Of a DNA stretch of 64,000 nt, positions 15,338 through 25,729 are shown piece by piece. Numbering within the stretch: the first letter of the stretch is position 1; every line of letters begins with the position of its first letter. This DNA is from Paenisporosarcina sp050269735 (GTDB taxonomy: Bacteria > Bacillota > Bacilli > Bacillales_A > Planococcaceae), in the NCBI RefSeq assembly GCF_050269735.1, contig NZ_JBNNIX010000007.1:34809-98808 (forward strand), written 5' to 3'. The position numbers and the translations under genes were made by a program. Under the pieces are notes generated by a model. That model was given only the letters and a program-made list of their open reading frames with translations. It was not told the origin of the DNA and made no database searches.

Positions 15338-17743
15338 ATGACTGAAAAAAAGACGGACATTGCGATAACCGGCATGACCTGTGCTGCTTGTGCGAATCGA
15401 ATAGAAAAAGGATTGCAGCGAATGGAAGGAGTATCGGATGCAACAGTTAATTTCGCAACCGAAAAAGCGAGTGTTTCCTATAACCAGGAGAAAACAAACG
15501 TAACTACTTTACAGGACAAAATCCGGACTCTCGGTTATGACGTACTGAAGGAAGAAGTTGATTTAAATATAATTGGGATGACTTGTGCTGCATGTTCGTC
15601 ACGCATTGAAAAAGGACTAAATCGTATGGAAGGCGTACAGAACGCATCGGTCAATCTGGCTCTGGAGACAGGACGGATTTCTTATGATCCAAGCGTTTTA
15701 TCATCCGAAGATTTCATCAAGAAAATTCAATCCTTTGGTTACGACGCAAATTTCAAGAATGAACAAAAGGGCGAAAAAGTAGATCACAGAAAAGTGGAAA
15801 TTCAAAAGAAAACGCATCTATTCCTAATGTCTGCGCTATTGTCGCTTCCACTATTATGGACAATGGTGGGACACTTTACATTCACTTCGTGGATGTACGT
15901 ACCAGAAATATTGATGAATCCTTTTGTGCAATGGGCACTCGCCACACCTGTACAATTCTGGATAGGTTGGACCTTCTATAAAGGCGCATATTTTGCACTT
16001 CGAAATAAGAGTGCCAATATGGATGTATTGGTTGCATTAGGGACTTCCGCAGCCTACTTTTATAGTGTTTATTTAGTATTGACCAATATAGAGCATACAG
16101 GTATGCACAGTGTTGGGCTGTATTTTGAAACGAGTGCCGTATTGATTACCTTAATCATTCTAGGTAAAGTGTTTGAAGCCCGGGCGAAGGGGCGTTCCTC
16201 TGATGCCATCCAAAAACTTATGAAACTTCAACCCAAAATGGCTTTCGTGGAACGAGACAGCACTACGCAAGAAATCCCGATTGAGGAAGTTCGAAGAGGA
16301 GACGTTTTGCTGATAAAACCAGGTTCATCAATTCCGGTGGACGCGAAAGTCATTTCAGGTAATTCTGCAGTGGACGAGTCGATGTTGACTGGGGAAAGTT
16401 TGCCTGTCGATAAAGCTACTGGGGACGTAGTCTATGCGGCTACCGTCAATGCCAACGGAACATTGCGTGTAAAAGCTCAGAATATCGGTAAGGATACAAT
16501 TCTTTCTAATATCATCCGAGTAGTTGAAGAAGCTCAGGGATCAAAAGCACCAATCCAACGATTAGCAGATCAAATCTCAGGTATCTTTGTTCCAATCGTC
16601 GTAGGTATCGCTCTTCTTACGTTTCTCGCATGGTTCTTCATTGTTTCACCTGGTGATTTTGCAAGTGCACTTGAAAGTACCATTGCGGTACTTGTCATTG
16701 CCTGTCCTTGTGCACTCGGATTGGCAACACCAACCTCCATTATGGCGGGATCCGGTCGTGCTGCTGAGTTAGGGGTTCTGTTTAAGACGGCAGAAGCCAT
16801 GGAAAACACCAAACACATCGATACGATTGTGCTGGATAAAACGGGTACAATCACGAATGGCCGTCCGGAAGTGACAGAATTTGTGGTGATAGAAGGGTTT
16901 GAGCGTAACCGTATCGTGTCATTAGCTGCTGCTGCTGAAAGCCAGTCGGAACACCCGGTGGCTACTGCGATAACTGCGTATGGCGATAATGAAAAACTTG
17001 CTGTTGAATTATTTGAAGCCATTCCTGGACACGGAATTCGTGCAGTAGTTGATGGTTCAAATCTATTGATTGGTACTCGAAAGCTCCTGAATGAATCCCA
17101 AGTAACATTCGATGAAACAGGAGCAAGCATATTAGAATCCCAAGGTAAAACCGTTATGTTTATGGCTGTAGAAGGTAAATATGCTGGAATGATAGCCGTT
17201 GCAGATACTGTAAAAGACTCTTCTGCCACAGCTATCTCAGAAATGAAGAAAATGGGATTGCATGTGGTTATGCTAACAGGCGATCAAGAAGGCACGGCGC
17301 GTGCGATTGCCGCACAAGTAGGGATAGAAGAAGTATTCGCTGGTGTGTTGCCAACTGAAAAAGCAAACGTTGTGGCGAAGTTGAAAGCAGATGGCCGACG
17401 GGTGGCGATGGCTGGTGATGGACTGAATGATGCACCGGCTTTAGCAACGGCTGATGTTGGGATGGCCATGGGCACTGGTACGGCAGTCGCGATGGAAGCT
17501 GCGGATATCACCTTGATGCAGGGTGATTTGATGCGAGCTGTTGATGCGATTCTAATGAGTCGGTTGACTGTACGGAATATTAAACAAAACCTGTTCTGGG
17601 CGTTAGCCTACAATGCAGTAGGGATTCCTATTGCAGCTGCCGGTTTTCTAGCACCATGGTTAGCAGGTGCCGCAATGGCATTTAGTTCTGTATCCGTTGT
17701 CCTGAATGCATTACGTCTACAACGTGCAAAGCTAACGAAGTAA
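15338..17743 (+). CDS. copA: Copper-exporting P1B-type ATPase CopA
   Basis: 801 residues. Two N-terminal HMA domains with GMTCAAC (Cys15/Cys18 and a second copy about 70 residues on), eight predicted membrane helices, the CPC transport motif at 456-458, phosphorylation Asp500 in DKTGT, an HP motif in SEHPVA, and GDGLNDAPAL. This is the CopA layout for Cu(I) export. The ATG at 15338 has AAAGGAG 8 nt upstream; an earlier in-frame ATG overlaps the operator and has no site. It is transcribed from its own CsoR-controlled promoter and followed by a strong terminator. Confidence 0.97.
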   Translation: MTEKKTDIAITGMTCAACANRIEKGLQRMEGVSDATVNFATEKASVSYNQEKTNVTTLQDKIRTLGYDVLKEEVDLNIIGMTCAACSSRIEKGLNRMEGVQNASVNLALETGRISYDPSVLSSEDFIKKIQSFGYDANFKNEQKGEKVDHRKVEIQKKTHLFLMSALLSLPLLWTMVGHFTFTSWMYVPEILMNPFVQWALATPVQFWIGWTFYKGAYFALRNKSANMDVLVALGTSAAYFYSVYLVLTNIEHTGMHSVGLYFETSAVLITLIILGKVFEARAKGRSSDAIQKLMKLQPKMAFVERDSTTQEIPIEEVRRGDVLLIKPGSSIPVDAKVISGNSAVDESMLTGESLPVDKATGDVVYAATVNANGTLRVKAQNIGKDTILSNIIRVVEEAQGSKAPIQRLADQISGIFVPIVVGIALLTFLAWFFIVSPGDFASALESTIAVLVIACPCALGLATPTSIMAGSGRAAELGVLFKTAEAMENTKHIDTIVLDKTGTITNGRPEVTEFVVIEGFERNRIVSLAAAAESQSEHPVATAITAYGDNEKLAVELFEAIPGHGIRAVVDGSNLLIGTRKLLNESQVTFDETGASILESQGKTVMFMAVEGKYAGMIAVADTVKDSSATAISEMKKMGLHVVMLTGDQEGTARAIAAQVGIEEVFAGVLPTEKANVVAKLKADGRRVAMAGDGLNDAPALATADVGMAMGTGTAVAMEAADITLMQGDLMRAVDAILMSRLTVRNIKQNLFWALAYNAVGIPIAAAGFLAPWLAGAAMAFSSVSVVLNALRLQRAKLTK

Positions 17744-17749
17744 TGTCGA

Positions 17750-17777
17750 AAACGACTCACAGAGTGGGTCGTTTTTT
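17750..17777 (+). terminator. Terminator of copA
   Basis: AACGACTCAC pairs with the segment TGGGTCGTT (one G-T/mismatch) and is followed by T4-6. Confidence 0.85.
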
Positions 17778-17851
17778 ACTTGCTACAAAAGAATAAGTGA
17801 AGTGAGGGAAAACTAATCATATATTTTGTGGAGATTTTAGTCCATCAAGTT

Positions 17852-17886
17852 ATCTGCATAGATTCTCCATACTTTATGTGTAGTAT
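17852..17886 (+). promoter_or_regulatory. Tandem 11-nt response-regulator box and -10 element of the multicopper oxidase gene
   Basis: ATCTGCATAGA (17852-17862) then TTCTCCATACT (17863-17873), a 7-nt gap, and TAGTAT (17881-17886). Same geometry as at asnB, the kinase operon, the YdhK-like gene and the 66-aa gene. Confidence 0.6.
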
Positions 17887-17917
17887 TGATTAAGAATTAA
17901 CAGGGAGGTTTTCAACT

Positions 17918-19519
17918 TTGACAAAAAGACTAATACAGATCTTTGGCCTTCTCCTATTCATATTAATACTAGGTGCATGTTCAAATTCAATGCTTGGCAT
18001 GGACCACAGCAATATGGATATGGGAGAGAAACAAGAACCAAATGGAACAGCTGAAGACACAACAACTAAGGGATTACAACAAACCGTCTCCACTGAGAAA
18101 ATAGAAGAAAATGAATTTACCTTAGTTGCACAAGAACGTAAGCACACATTAACAGAGGGTAAAGATATAACTGCGTGGACTTTTAATGGCTCGGTCCCAG
18201 GACCTGAGATTAGAGTTCAAGAAGGGGAAAATGTTAAAATCCTCCTTAAAAATGAATTGAAAGATCCTGTAACAATCCATTGGCATGGTATACCTGTACC
18301 TAATAACATGGATGGAATACCTGGAGAAACAATGAATGCTGTCCAACCTGGTGATGATTTCACTTATGAATTTAAAGCCACTGTCCCAGGAACGTATTGG
18401 TATCATTCTCACCAAGATGGGGTTAATCAAGTAGACAAAGGTCTCTATGGTTCAATTATTATTGCGGGTAAAAATGATGGTAATTTCGATAAAGACTATA
18501 CGCTAGTATTTGATGAGTGGATGAGTGACATGAAGTCAATGCCGACGGATGACAGTTCAGCATCTAGTGCTATGGAAGGCATGGATCATAGCGATATGGA
18601 GATGAATGAGGAATCAAACTCTGAAGATTCTGCTATGGGACATGACATGAACAGCATGTATGATATTTTTACCATCAACGGAAAAAGTGGTAAGAATGTT
18701 TCCCCTCTCCTTGTAAAAGAAGGAGGTAAAGTGAGACTACGTTTAGTTAACGCTGGTTTTATGTCCCATAAGATACACTTACACGGTCATGACTTTAAAG
18801 TCATCAGTACTGATGGCCAAGAAATAAATGAACCTGCCGTAATTAATGATGAATTAATATCAATCGCTCCTGGCGAACGATATGATATAGAATTCACTGC
18901 AGATAACCCTGGTAATTGGTATATTGAAAGTCACGGAGAAATGGAAGCCACACAAGGAATGAAAGCCTTAATTCAGTACGAAGATTTTTCTGAAAAAGGT
19001 ATTGATCAGCCAAATGAGAAAGAAAACTTGCCATTATTTGAGTTAACCTCATACGGTAACGGTGAGAGAACCAAGTTTTCACTTGATCAAAGGTATGATT
19101 TAGAATACACAATGGACCTCAACACTGTTTCCGACGGTAGTAAGGAGAAGTACACAATAAATGATAAAATTCATCCAGATACAGAGAACCTTCAAGTCAA
19201 AAAGGGTGATTTAGTAAAAGTGAAATTTGTCAATAACTCTAAAAATGATGACCACCCCATGCATTTGCATGGTCACTTTTTCCAAGTGTTAAGCAAGAAC
19301 GAAGTGTCAGTTAAAGGATCGCCAATTTTCAAAGATACTTTGAATCTAAAACCAGGTGAAGAATATGTTGTAGCATTTAAAGCGGATAATCCAGGTAATT
19401 GGATGTTCCATTGTCATGATTTGCATCACGCATCTGCCGGAATGGTCACACAAGTAACTTATGATGGATTTAAACCTGATTTCACCCCTGATCCTAATGC
19501 GAATAATCAGCCAGAATAA
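17918..19519 (+). CDS. Multicopper oxidase lipoprotein (Mco/CueO-type)
   Basis: About 533 residues from a TTG start with AGGGAGG 9 nt upstream. Type II signal peptide with lipobox LGAC (Cys21). Three cupredoxin domains with all four copper-ligand segments: HWHGIP, WYHSHQDG, HPMHLHGHFFQV and FHCHDLHHASAGM, giving the type 1 Cys and the trinuclear His set. Two Met/Asp/His-rich stretches (after the lipobox and at about residues 210-245, MEGMDHSDMEM) are typical of cuprous oxidases. It likely oxidises Cu(I) at the cell surface. It has its own regulated promoter after the copA terminator. Strong assignment. Confidence 0.93.
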   Translation: MTKRLIQIFGLLLFILILGACSNSMLGMDHSNMDMGEKQEPNGTAEDTTTKGLQQTVSTEKIEENEFTLVAQERKHTLTEGKDITAWTFNGSVPGPEIRVQEGENVKILLKNELKDPVTIHWHGIPVPNNMDGIPGETMNAVQPGDDFTYEFKATVPGTYWYHSHQDGVNQVDKGLYGSIIIAGKNDGNFDKDYTLVFDEWMSDMKSMPTDDSSASSAMEGMDHSDMEMNEESNSEDSAMGHDMNSMYDIFTINGKSGKNVSPLLVKEGGKVRLRLVNAGFMSHKIHLHGHDFKVISTDGQEINEPAVINDELISIAPGERYDIEFTADNPGNWYIESHGEMEATQGMKALIQYEDFSEKGIDQPNEKENLPLFELTSYGNGERTKFSLDQRYDLEYTMDLNTVSDGSKEKYTINDKIHPDTENLQVKKGDLVKVKFVNNSKNDDHPMHLHGHFFQVLSKNEVSVKGSPIFKDTLNLKPGEEYVVAFKADNPGNWMFHCHDLHHASAGMVTQVTYDGFKPDFTPDPNANNQPE

Positions 19520-19555
19520 TGTACTAGGAAATAGTGAGTATCTTTCAGTCAGAAG

Positions 19556-19604
19556 GTTGTCGGATGACCCTATGTGAAAAATAGGGATTGTACGACTATT
19601 TTTT
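19556..19604 (+). terminator. Terminator of the multicopper oxidase gene
   Basis: An extended stem (GTCG...CCCTAT with ATAGGG...CGAC) followed by TATTTTTT, 36 nt after the stop. Confidence 0.6.
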
Positions 19605-19647
19605 GGCGGAGAAAAATTAGAAACAAGTGATGAGGAGAATGTTAGGA

Positions 19648-21549
19648 ATGAAGAACAAAAAGTACCCTAAACATTCGATTTTGGCGACAGCTGTTTTACT
19701 TACATGGATTAAGACATATGTGGTATACCATACGAGTTTTGATATGGAAATTGAAAATATCATGCAACAAATAATCTTGTTTATAAATCCATTAAGCTTT
19801 TTGCTTGTGGTATATGGTGTTTCATTATTCTTTAAATCCGCAAAAGTCAGAAATCGATATTTACTAATAACCAGTTCAATTTTAGCGATTATCTTATACA
19901 CAAACGTCGCATTTTATCGCTTCTTTAGCGACTTCATCACATTTCCAGTATTATTCCAAATGAACAATTTTGGAGATTTAGGCAAGTCTGCAGTTGCAAG
20001 TATCTATATTACAGATGTCATCTATTTCATTGACGTTATTCTATTATTTGCTGCTATGAAATGGGTGCCAAATGGGAGAGAAGCAACAATTGTCAAACCT
20101 GCCATACGTAGAGCTTATTTTGTATTATCTGCAGCAATCCTATTTTTGAATTTAGGACTTTCAGAAATTGAACGTCCTCAACTCCTAACACGCAGCTTTG
20201 ATCGTGAATTGTTAGTTAAAAATATCGGTACGTACAACTACCATTTATACGATATTTATATTCAATCAAAATCGCACGCAAAACGTACCTTAGCGGACGG
20301 CAGTGAGTTAGTCGAAGTAAATAACTATGTTCGATCAAATCAAGCCGCACCAAATTATGAAGTGTTTGGAACTGCAGAAGGAAAAAATTTGATCGTTGTT
20401 TCATTAGAGTCTCTTCAATCCTTTGTAGTGAACGCGGAGATGAATGGAGAGGTGGTCACACCTTTTTTAAATGAATTAACAAAGGATAAAGATACGTATT
20501 ACTTCCCGAATTTTTATCATCAAACGAGCTTAGGTAAAACGTCTGACGCTGAGTTCGTAGTTGAAAATGGATTGTACCCTTTAGGTGGCGGAGCTGTATT
20601 CTTCACCAACAGTGGGAACACTTTCAATTCTATGGCTGAAAAATTAAATGAAAAAGGGTATTTTTCAAATGTTATGCATGCCAACAACAAGAGTTTCTGG
20701 AATCGAGACATGATGTATAATGCATTAAATGTCGAGAAATTCTATGATGTGGAAAGCTATGATGTCACTGAAGAAGATTCGGTGAACTGGGGATTGAAAG
20801 ATATTCCGTTCTTTAAACAATCTGTTGATTACATGTCAAAATTGCAACAACCTTTCTATTCTCGATTACTTACGTTAACGAATCACTATCCATTCTATTT
20901 GGAAGAAAAAGATCAATTTATTCCTGAGTATGATTCCAATTCAGGTACAGTGAATCGCTATTTTCAAACCGTTCGTTATATGGACGAGTCAGTGAAATCT
21001 CTATTTGCAGATTTAAAAGCAAAAGGTTTATATAAAAATTCAGTTATTGTGATGTATGGTGACCATTATGGTATTTCGGAAAATCATAATGAAGCGATGG
21101 CACAATATTTAGGAAAAGAAATTACACCGTTTGAAACTGCGCAATTACAACGGGTGCCGCTGTTTATTCATATTCCTGGTTCTAATCAAGGTGAAGTAAT
21201 AGAAGAAGTAGCTGGGCAAATAGATATTCGTCCTACATTATTACATTTACTTGGTGTTGAAACTCGTAAAGATATGCAACTTGGGGCGGATGTTTTCTCT
21301 AAAGATCATGAAGAGTTTGTCATATTCCGTGATGGACGCTTTGTTACTAACGAAGTGGTCTATGCAGGAAATGTTTGTTACAACAAAGAAACAGGCAAAG
21401 AAACAGAAGAGGAAGCGTGTGCCCCTTATATTGAGCGTGCATCAAAAGAACTTGAATTTTCGGATGAAATTGTTAATGGAGACTTACTTCGTTTTTACGA
21501 TGAAAAAACAGGGAATCTCTTAAATGATGAAACAACTGAGGGTAAATAA
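19648..21549 (+). CDS. LtaS-family lipoteichoic acid synthase / phosphoglycerol transferase
   Basis: About 633 residues: five N-terminal membrane helices (about 10-195) and an extracellular sulfatase-fold domain. The nucleophile threonine is in GKTSDAEF, an early metal Glu in VSLESLQ, and metal ligands in MYGDHYG. These enzymes polymerise glycerol-phosphate from phosphatidylglycerol onto a glycolipid anchor. The start at 19648 has GAGGAG 10 nt upstream; three earlier in-frame starts overlap that site. A strong terminator follows. Four LtaS paralogues exist in B. subtilis, so this is probably an accessory version serving envelope repair or sporulation. It lies between copper genes but has no regulatory box that I can see. 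Confidence 0.88.
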   Translation: MKNKKYPKHSILATAVLLTWIKTYVVYHTSFDMEIENIMQQIILFINPLSFLLVVYGVSLFFKSAKVRNRYLLITSSILAIILYTNVAFYRFFSDFITFPVLFQMNNFGDLGKSAVASIYITDVIYFIDVILLFAAMKWVPNGREATIVKPAIRRAYFVLSAAILFLNLGLSEIERPQLLTRSFDRELLVKNIGTYNYHLYDIYIQSKSHAKRTLADGSELVEVNNYVRSNQAAPNYEVFGTAEGKNLIVVSLESLQSFVVNAEMNGEVVTPFLNELTKDKDTYYFPNFYHQTSLGKTSDAEFVVENGLYPLGGGAVFFTNSGNTFNSMAEKLNEKGYFSNVMHANNKSFWNRDMMYNALNVEKFYDVESYDVTEEDSVNWGLKDIPFFKQSVDYMSKLQQPFYSRLLTLTNHYPFYLEEKDQFIPEYDSNSGTVNRYFQTVRYMDESVKSLFADLKAKGLYKNSVIVMYGDHYGISENHNEAMAQYLGKEITPFETAQLQRVPLFIHIPGSNQGEVIEEVAGQIDIRPTLLHLLGVETRKDMQLGADVFSKDHEEFVIFRDGRFVTNEVVYAGNVCYNKETGKETEEEACAPYIERASKELEFSDEIVNGDLLRFYDEKTGNLLNDETTEGK

Positions 21550-21559
21550 TCTTTCTATT

Positions 21560-21604
21560 AATAACCGCCAAAAAGTGTTCACACACTCTTAGGCGGTTAT
21601 TTTG
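21560..21604 (+). terminator. Terminator of the ltaS-like gene
   Basis: AATAACCGCC pairs perfectly with GGCGGTTATT, large loop, T-rich tail. Confidence 0.8.
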
Positions 21605-21839
21605 ATGTATTTAACACAGTTGGCTAATAGACGTACTACTTTTAGAGGGAAGGAGAATCAGGATCTCTAAATGGCAGTTTAGATTTCATGCATGATTATA
21701 ACCCTCTCATTCCGGTACGTTCCCTCATTTTCGTCTAACAATAATTCAACGACCTTAGGGTTTTCGTATTCCTTCAATTTTTGTATTCTTATAATAAGAA
21801 GCATGGATAATCTTCTTACTTCTCTTTGAATAGGCTGTG

Positions 21840-23303
21840 TTAGTAGTTATTAACGCATCCTGACATAGTTTCTTTTGATGTCTGCGGATGACATTCAGAT
21901 TCTACATCTTTTTCACCAGCAATCCATTTGCCACGTGCGAACTGTATAGCTAAGACCACGGCTCTAAAAGCAATATCAATCCCAATTGCAAGCCATACAC
22001 CGAGAAGTCCCCACTCAAGATGAATTCCTAATACATACACCAGTAACGCACGAATTCCCCACATACCTACTGCTGTCAGGTACATTGGATACTTCGTGTT
22101 GTTCGCACCCTGAAATGCACCAGTAAGAATGAGTAGTAAAGCCAGAAATGGTTGGAAAACCCCCGAAACTTTTAAGGCAGTACCGATATTGTTAATTACC
22201 TCTGAATCATCCGTAAATAAGCTTCCTGCCCAGCCTCCTAAAGTAAAAAGAAGGACTCCAAAAATAGTCATCAAACCGATACCAATCGATGTGCAGAGCA
22301 CGGCAAATTTCTTTGCCTCGTCTTTGTTTCCTGCCCCAATTTGCTGCCCAACGAGAATGGTTGCTGCGGTTGCAAAACCGTATCCAATCATGTAGGAGAA
22401 AACTTCTACATTGCCAGCTATTTGATGAGCTGCAAAAACATTTGTACCTAGAGTGACAATCAATCCAAAGTAAACAATTTGTCCGATTCTCATAACTAAT
22501 CTTTCGCCAGCGGCAGGCCCACCGAGAGTTATTAATTCACGTATGTGATGTTTATCCGGCTTCCAGTAGTCCTTCCGAAACGAAAGGACGACGGAACGTT
22601 TTATATAATAAAGTAGAGCTAAACATCCAATAATTCTTGCTATGACAGTAGCAATGGCAGCTCCAGCAATACCCATTTCGGGAACAAACCAAAATCCGAA
22701 AATAAAAATATAATCCAAGACGCCATGTACGATATTAATTAATATAATGACTTTCATTGGAGCTCGAGTATCACCAGCTCCTCTTAATACCGCGCTTAAT
22801 ACAAACATTAATGACATAAGAACTGAAGGAATTGCTACGATTTTAAAGTAAATTTCCCCTGCCTCTAAAACGTTGTCTTCTATTCCCATCAACTTTAACA
22901 ATGGTCCTGCAAAGACCATAGTAATGATTCCTGTCATTAAGCCAATCAAAACGGCCAATATAATTGATTGTTGAGCAATATGGCGGGCTTTTTCTGGCTG
23001 TTGTGCTCCTAGATAATTCGCAATCCTAACATTTGCTGCGACACCAACTGCCATAAACAGCGCGAAATAAATGGCAAGAACAGCATTAGTTACACCAACT
23101 GCTGAAACTTCAGCAAGGCCAATTTTCGACACAAAGTATGTATCAACAAGGCCAAGCAGTGTCTGAAAAAAATTTTCAATCACCGCCGGTATTGCTAACA
23201 CTAAAATAATCTTTATCTTATTCTTTGTATTCTCTACATGCTGTATATTTCCTCCATGTCTCTCCACCTTTAATGATAAGCCCTCCTTGCATGCATAATA
23301 CAT
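21840..23303 (-). CDS. MATE-family multidrug/Na+ antiporter
   Basis: Up to 487 residues with twelve hydrophobic segments in two related halves and typical MATE motifs (P-A-V-I-E-N-F-F-Q-T near the start, GAGDTRAP in the middle, VGQQIGAGN in the second half). It exports cationic drugs or metabolites in exchange for Na+ or H+. The start is uncertain: the first ATG (23303) has only a weak GAAGAAG, while a GTG at 23267 has AAGGAGGG 13 nt upstream. It is transcribed opposite to its neighbours and has no visible link to copper. Confidence 0.88.
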   Translation of the reverse strand: MYYACKEGLSLKVERHGGNIQHVENTKNKIKIILVLAIPAVIENFFQTLLGLVDTYFVSKIGLAEVSAVGVTNAVLAIYFALFMAVGVAANVRIANYLGAQQPEKARHIAQQSIILAVLIGLMTGIITMVFAGPLLKLMGIEDNVLEAGEIYFKIVAIPSVLMSLMFVLSAVLRGAGDTRAPMKVIILINIVHGVLDYIFIFGFWFVPEMGIAGAAIATVIARIIGCLALLYYIKRSVVLSFRKDYWKPDKHHIRELITLGGPAAGERLVMRIGQIVYFGLIVTLGTNVFAAHQIAGNVEVFSYMIGYGFATAATILVGQQIGAGNKDEAKKFAVLCTSIGIGLMTIFGVLLFTLGGWAGSLFTDDSEVINNIGTALKVSGVFQPFLALLLILTGAFQGANNTKYPMYLTAVGMWGIRALLVYVLGIHLEWGLLGVWLAIGIDIAFRAVVLAIQFARGKWIAGEKDVESECHPQTSKETMSGCVNNY

Positions 23304-23595
23304 ATCTTCTTCATTATGCTCTTTGGAATGTGAAGGTATTCTTGCACTTCGAAAATACTATAAGGTGTTGAGTATATTCAGTTGCATAAAATACTATTAA
23401 ATGAAAATTTTAATTGATTTTAGTTTTCCAACAGTTCTTGTTAGGTTAGGAGTAGGCTGCATTTGGTTTTTTAGATACAATCTAATTTTACAAACTCTAT
23501 GCATTCTAAGGTTTTATCAATTAGGAGTATTGCGAAAAATGTTATTGTTATCCAAGTTGAATTGATATTACCAAACTATTAAATGATATTATTGT
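23304..23595. other. Divergent intergenic region between the MATE gene and the kinase operon
   Basis: About 290 AT-rich nt with promoters for both directions expected; only the kinase-side regulatory box (next entry) is identifiable. No ORF. Confidence 0.4.
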
Positions 23596-23630
23596 GTCTG
23601 CATAATTTCTTCATATTTTTCAAGTATCAT
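23596..23630 (+). promoter_or_regulatory. Tandem 11-nt response-regulator box and -10 element of the kinase operon
   Basis: GTCTGCATAAT (23596-23606) then TTCTTCATATT (23607-23617), 7-nt gap, TATCAT (23625-23630), 32 nt before the kinase start. It suggests positive autoregulation of the two-component operon. Confidence 0.65.
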
Positions 23631-23661
23631 TAGATTATGAACAAAGGGATGTGATTTTGTT

Positions 23662-25023
23662 ATGAATAAAATTTCGATTAAGTTGGCTACCTATTTTATT
23701 GTGACGGTTCTGATTATGGAATCAATGCTCATGTTGTATCTTCATCAAACGATAGTACATACCAGGATCAATGAAGAATTTTCTCAGCTGATGCTAAAAG
23801 GCTCAAATCATCGGGACGTATTGGAAGACAATTTTTCGGAAGATACAATGCGTCATATTGTGTTGATGGAGGATGTTAGTGAACGGCGAGTTGCCATCAC
23901 GGACGATAGGTTTAAATTAGTAATTAGTTCAGAAGGGAATAGTGCAAATCTAGAAACTTTATTGACCCGTCTATCGAAAGAGAAATTCATTGAAGATCAA
24001 ATAATTGAAAAAAATTGGGATGATGAAGAGTTTATCTCGAGTATCCATCCATACAAAGTAAAAGATGGCCAATCTGGCTATGTCATTATGTTTCAGAGTA
24101 CGGAAAACATTCAGTTTCTTGTAAACAAACTGAATTTCCATTTTCTTTTAGCAGGATTGGCAAGTTTAGTTACCTTGTGTATTGCATACCTCATTCTTTC
24201 GAGGTACCTAACTCGTCCTTTAATTCGGATGAAAGAAGCTACCAAGAAGTTAAGCAGAGGGGACTTTAATGTTAAACTCCCTCCACAAGGAAAAGATGAG
24301 TTGGGGGATTTATCGAACGCTATTCAAAAATTAGCCTCTGATTTAGAACGAATAAAGAAAGACCGTATCGAATTTTTGGCCTCCATTTCCCATGAATTGC
24401 GTACGCCGCTAACATATTTATCGGGCTATTCAAAGGTTGCGATGAGATCAGAATTGAATGTAGAGGAACGTCAAAAATACCTTTCAATTATTGATGAGGA
24501 ATCCATACGATTGGCGGAATTGGTGACGAATCTCTTTGACATGGCCAAGATGGATGAACCTAGTTTTACGGTCTCGAAACAACCGTTCCAAGCATTTCCT
24601 TTCTTTTCCCATCTCTATGAGAGAATGCTAGCATCGTTTAACATAAAGGGCATTGAATTGGAAATGAAGTGTGAAGAAAACTTTGAAGTCTATGCGGATC
24701 CATTGCGCTTGGAACAAATCGTGATGAACTTACTAGATAATGCACTTAAGTACTCTCCCGAAGGAACAAAAACGATATTGGCCATTACACAAAATAATGA
24801 GAAAACGATAATTCAAGTAATCGACCAGGGAATTGGCATTAACGAAAAGGATTTGGAGAATATATTCGACAGATTGTTCAGAGTAGAAAAGTCCCGTTCA
24901 AGAGAGTATGGAGGATCCGGGCTGGGTCTTTCCATTGTGAAAGAACTGACAGAAGCTCATGGGGGCAGAATTGAAGTGGAAAGTGAACTAGGAAAAGGAA
25001 GCAAATTCACTATCGTCCTGTAG
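23662..25023 (+). CDS. Sensor histidine kinase
   Basis: 453 residues. Two membrane helices (about 8-28 and 155-177) enclose an extracellular sensor domain of about 125 residues that has no Cys and few His, so it is not an obvious metal-binding sensor. HAMP (about 180-232), HisKA with SISHELRTPL (phospho-His244), and HATPase with N box (NLLDNALKYS), G1 (DQGIGI), and G2 (GGSGLGLSIV) follow. It phosphorylates the regulator encoded 10 nt downstream. Kinase-before-regulator order is less usual. The shared promoter box and neighbours suggest it senses copper-induced or envelope damage. Confidence 0.93.
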   Translation: MNKISIKLATYFIVTVLIMESMLMLYLHQTIVHTRINEEFSQLMLKGSNHRDVLEDNFSEDTMRHIVLMEDVSERRVAITDDRFKLVISSEGNSANLETLLTRLSKEKFIEDQIIEKNWDDEEFISSIHPYKVKDGQSGYVIMFQSTENIQFLVNKLNFHFLLAGLASLVTLCIAYLILSRYLTRPLIRMKEATKKLSRGDFNVKLPPQGKDELGDLSNAIQKLASDLERIKKDRIEFLASISHELRTPLTYLSGYSKVAMRSELNVEERQKYLSIIDEESIRLAELVTNLFDMAKMDEPSFTVSKQPFQAFPFFSHLYERMLASFNIKGIELEMKCEENFEVYADPLRLEQIVMNLLDNALKYSPEGTKTILAITQNNEKTIIQVIDQGIGINEKDLENIFDRLFRVEKSRSREYGGSGLGLSIVKELTEAHGGRIEVESELGKGSKFTIVL

Positions 25024-25038
25024 GAAGGAGTAATGATG

Positions 25039-25716
25039 ATGACGACAATTTTATTGGTGGATGACGAGCAGAGAATGTTGGATTTACTTGAGTTATTTTT
25101 AATGCCAAATGACTACAAATGTCTAAAAGCCAAAAGTGGAGAAGAAGCATTAAAATTACTTGCATCAAAAGAGATTCATCTCGTTGTCCTGGATGTCATG
25201 ATGCCCGGCATGGATGGATGGAAGACGTGTGAGGAAATACGAAAAAGATCCGCTGTTCCAATTCTTATGTTAACAGCGAGGACTGAAAAATCGGATGTGG
25301 TAAAAGGATTGAACGTTGGGGCTGATGATTATTTAACAAAACCTTTTGATGATCAGGAATTACTTGCCAGGGTGAATGCATTACTAAGAAGATTACCTGC
25401 GGTAAAACCCGATTTAAAAGTAATAAAATGCGATGAATATGAATTGGATACCAAGTCTTATACGTTACATTTCCGAGAAAATCAAGTTGGTCTGACCATG
25501 AAAGAATATAAAATTATTGAAGCTTTAATCAGCAATCCATTGCGTACGTATACAAGAGAACAATTACTTTTAGTCGGATGGGATTATCATTCATCTACGG
25601 ATATTCGAACAGTGGATTCTCATATACGAAATTTGAGGGACAAGCTTAAGAATTCAGGTTTTCCAACTGATCAATTTTTAAATACGGTATGGGGAATCGG
25701 CTATAAATGGAAATGA
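25039..25716 (+). CDS. OmpR/PhoB-family response regulator
   Basis: About 225 residues. The receiver domain has DDE near residue 8-10, phospho-acceptor Asp52 in VLDVMMPGMDG, Thr in LTART and Lys in TKPF; the winged-helix domain is C-terminal (KEYKIIEALISN...TVWGIGYKWK). Three ATGs in a row occur; AAGGAG is 8 nt before the third (25039), which I chose. OmpR-type dimers bind two direct half sites about 11 nt apart, exactly the spacing of the repeated promoter element found at five places in this window, including its own operon. Confidence 0.93.
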   Translation: MTTILLVDDEQRMLDLLELFLMPNDYKCLKAKSGEEALKLLASKEIHLVVLDVMMPGMDGWKTCEEIRKRSAVPILMLTARTEKSDVVKGLNVGADDYLTKPFDDQELLARVNALLRRLPAVKPDLKVIKCDEYELDTKSYTLHFRENQVGLTMKEYKIIEALISNPLRTYTREQLLLVGWDYHSSTDIRTVDSHIRNLRDKLKNSGFPTDQFLNTVWGIGYKWK

Positions 25717-25729
25717 CGGAGGTTTAAAC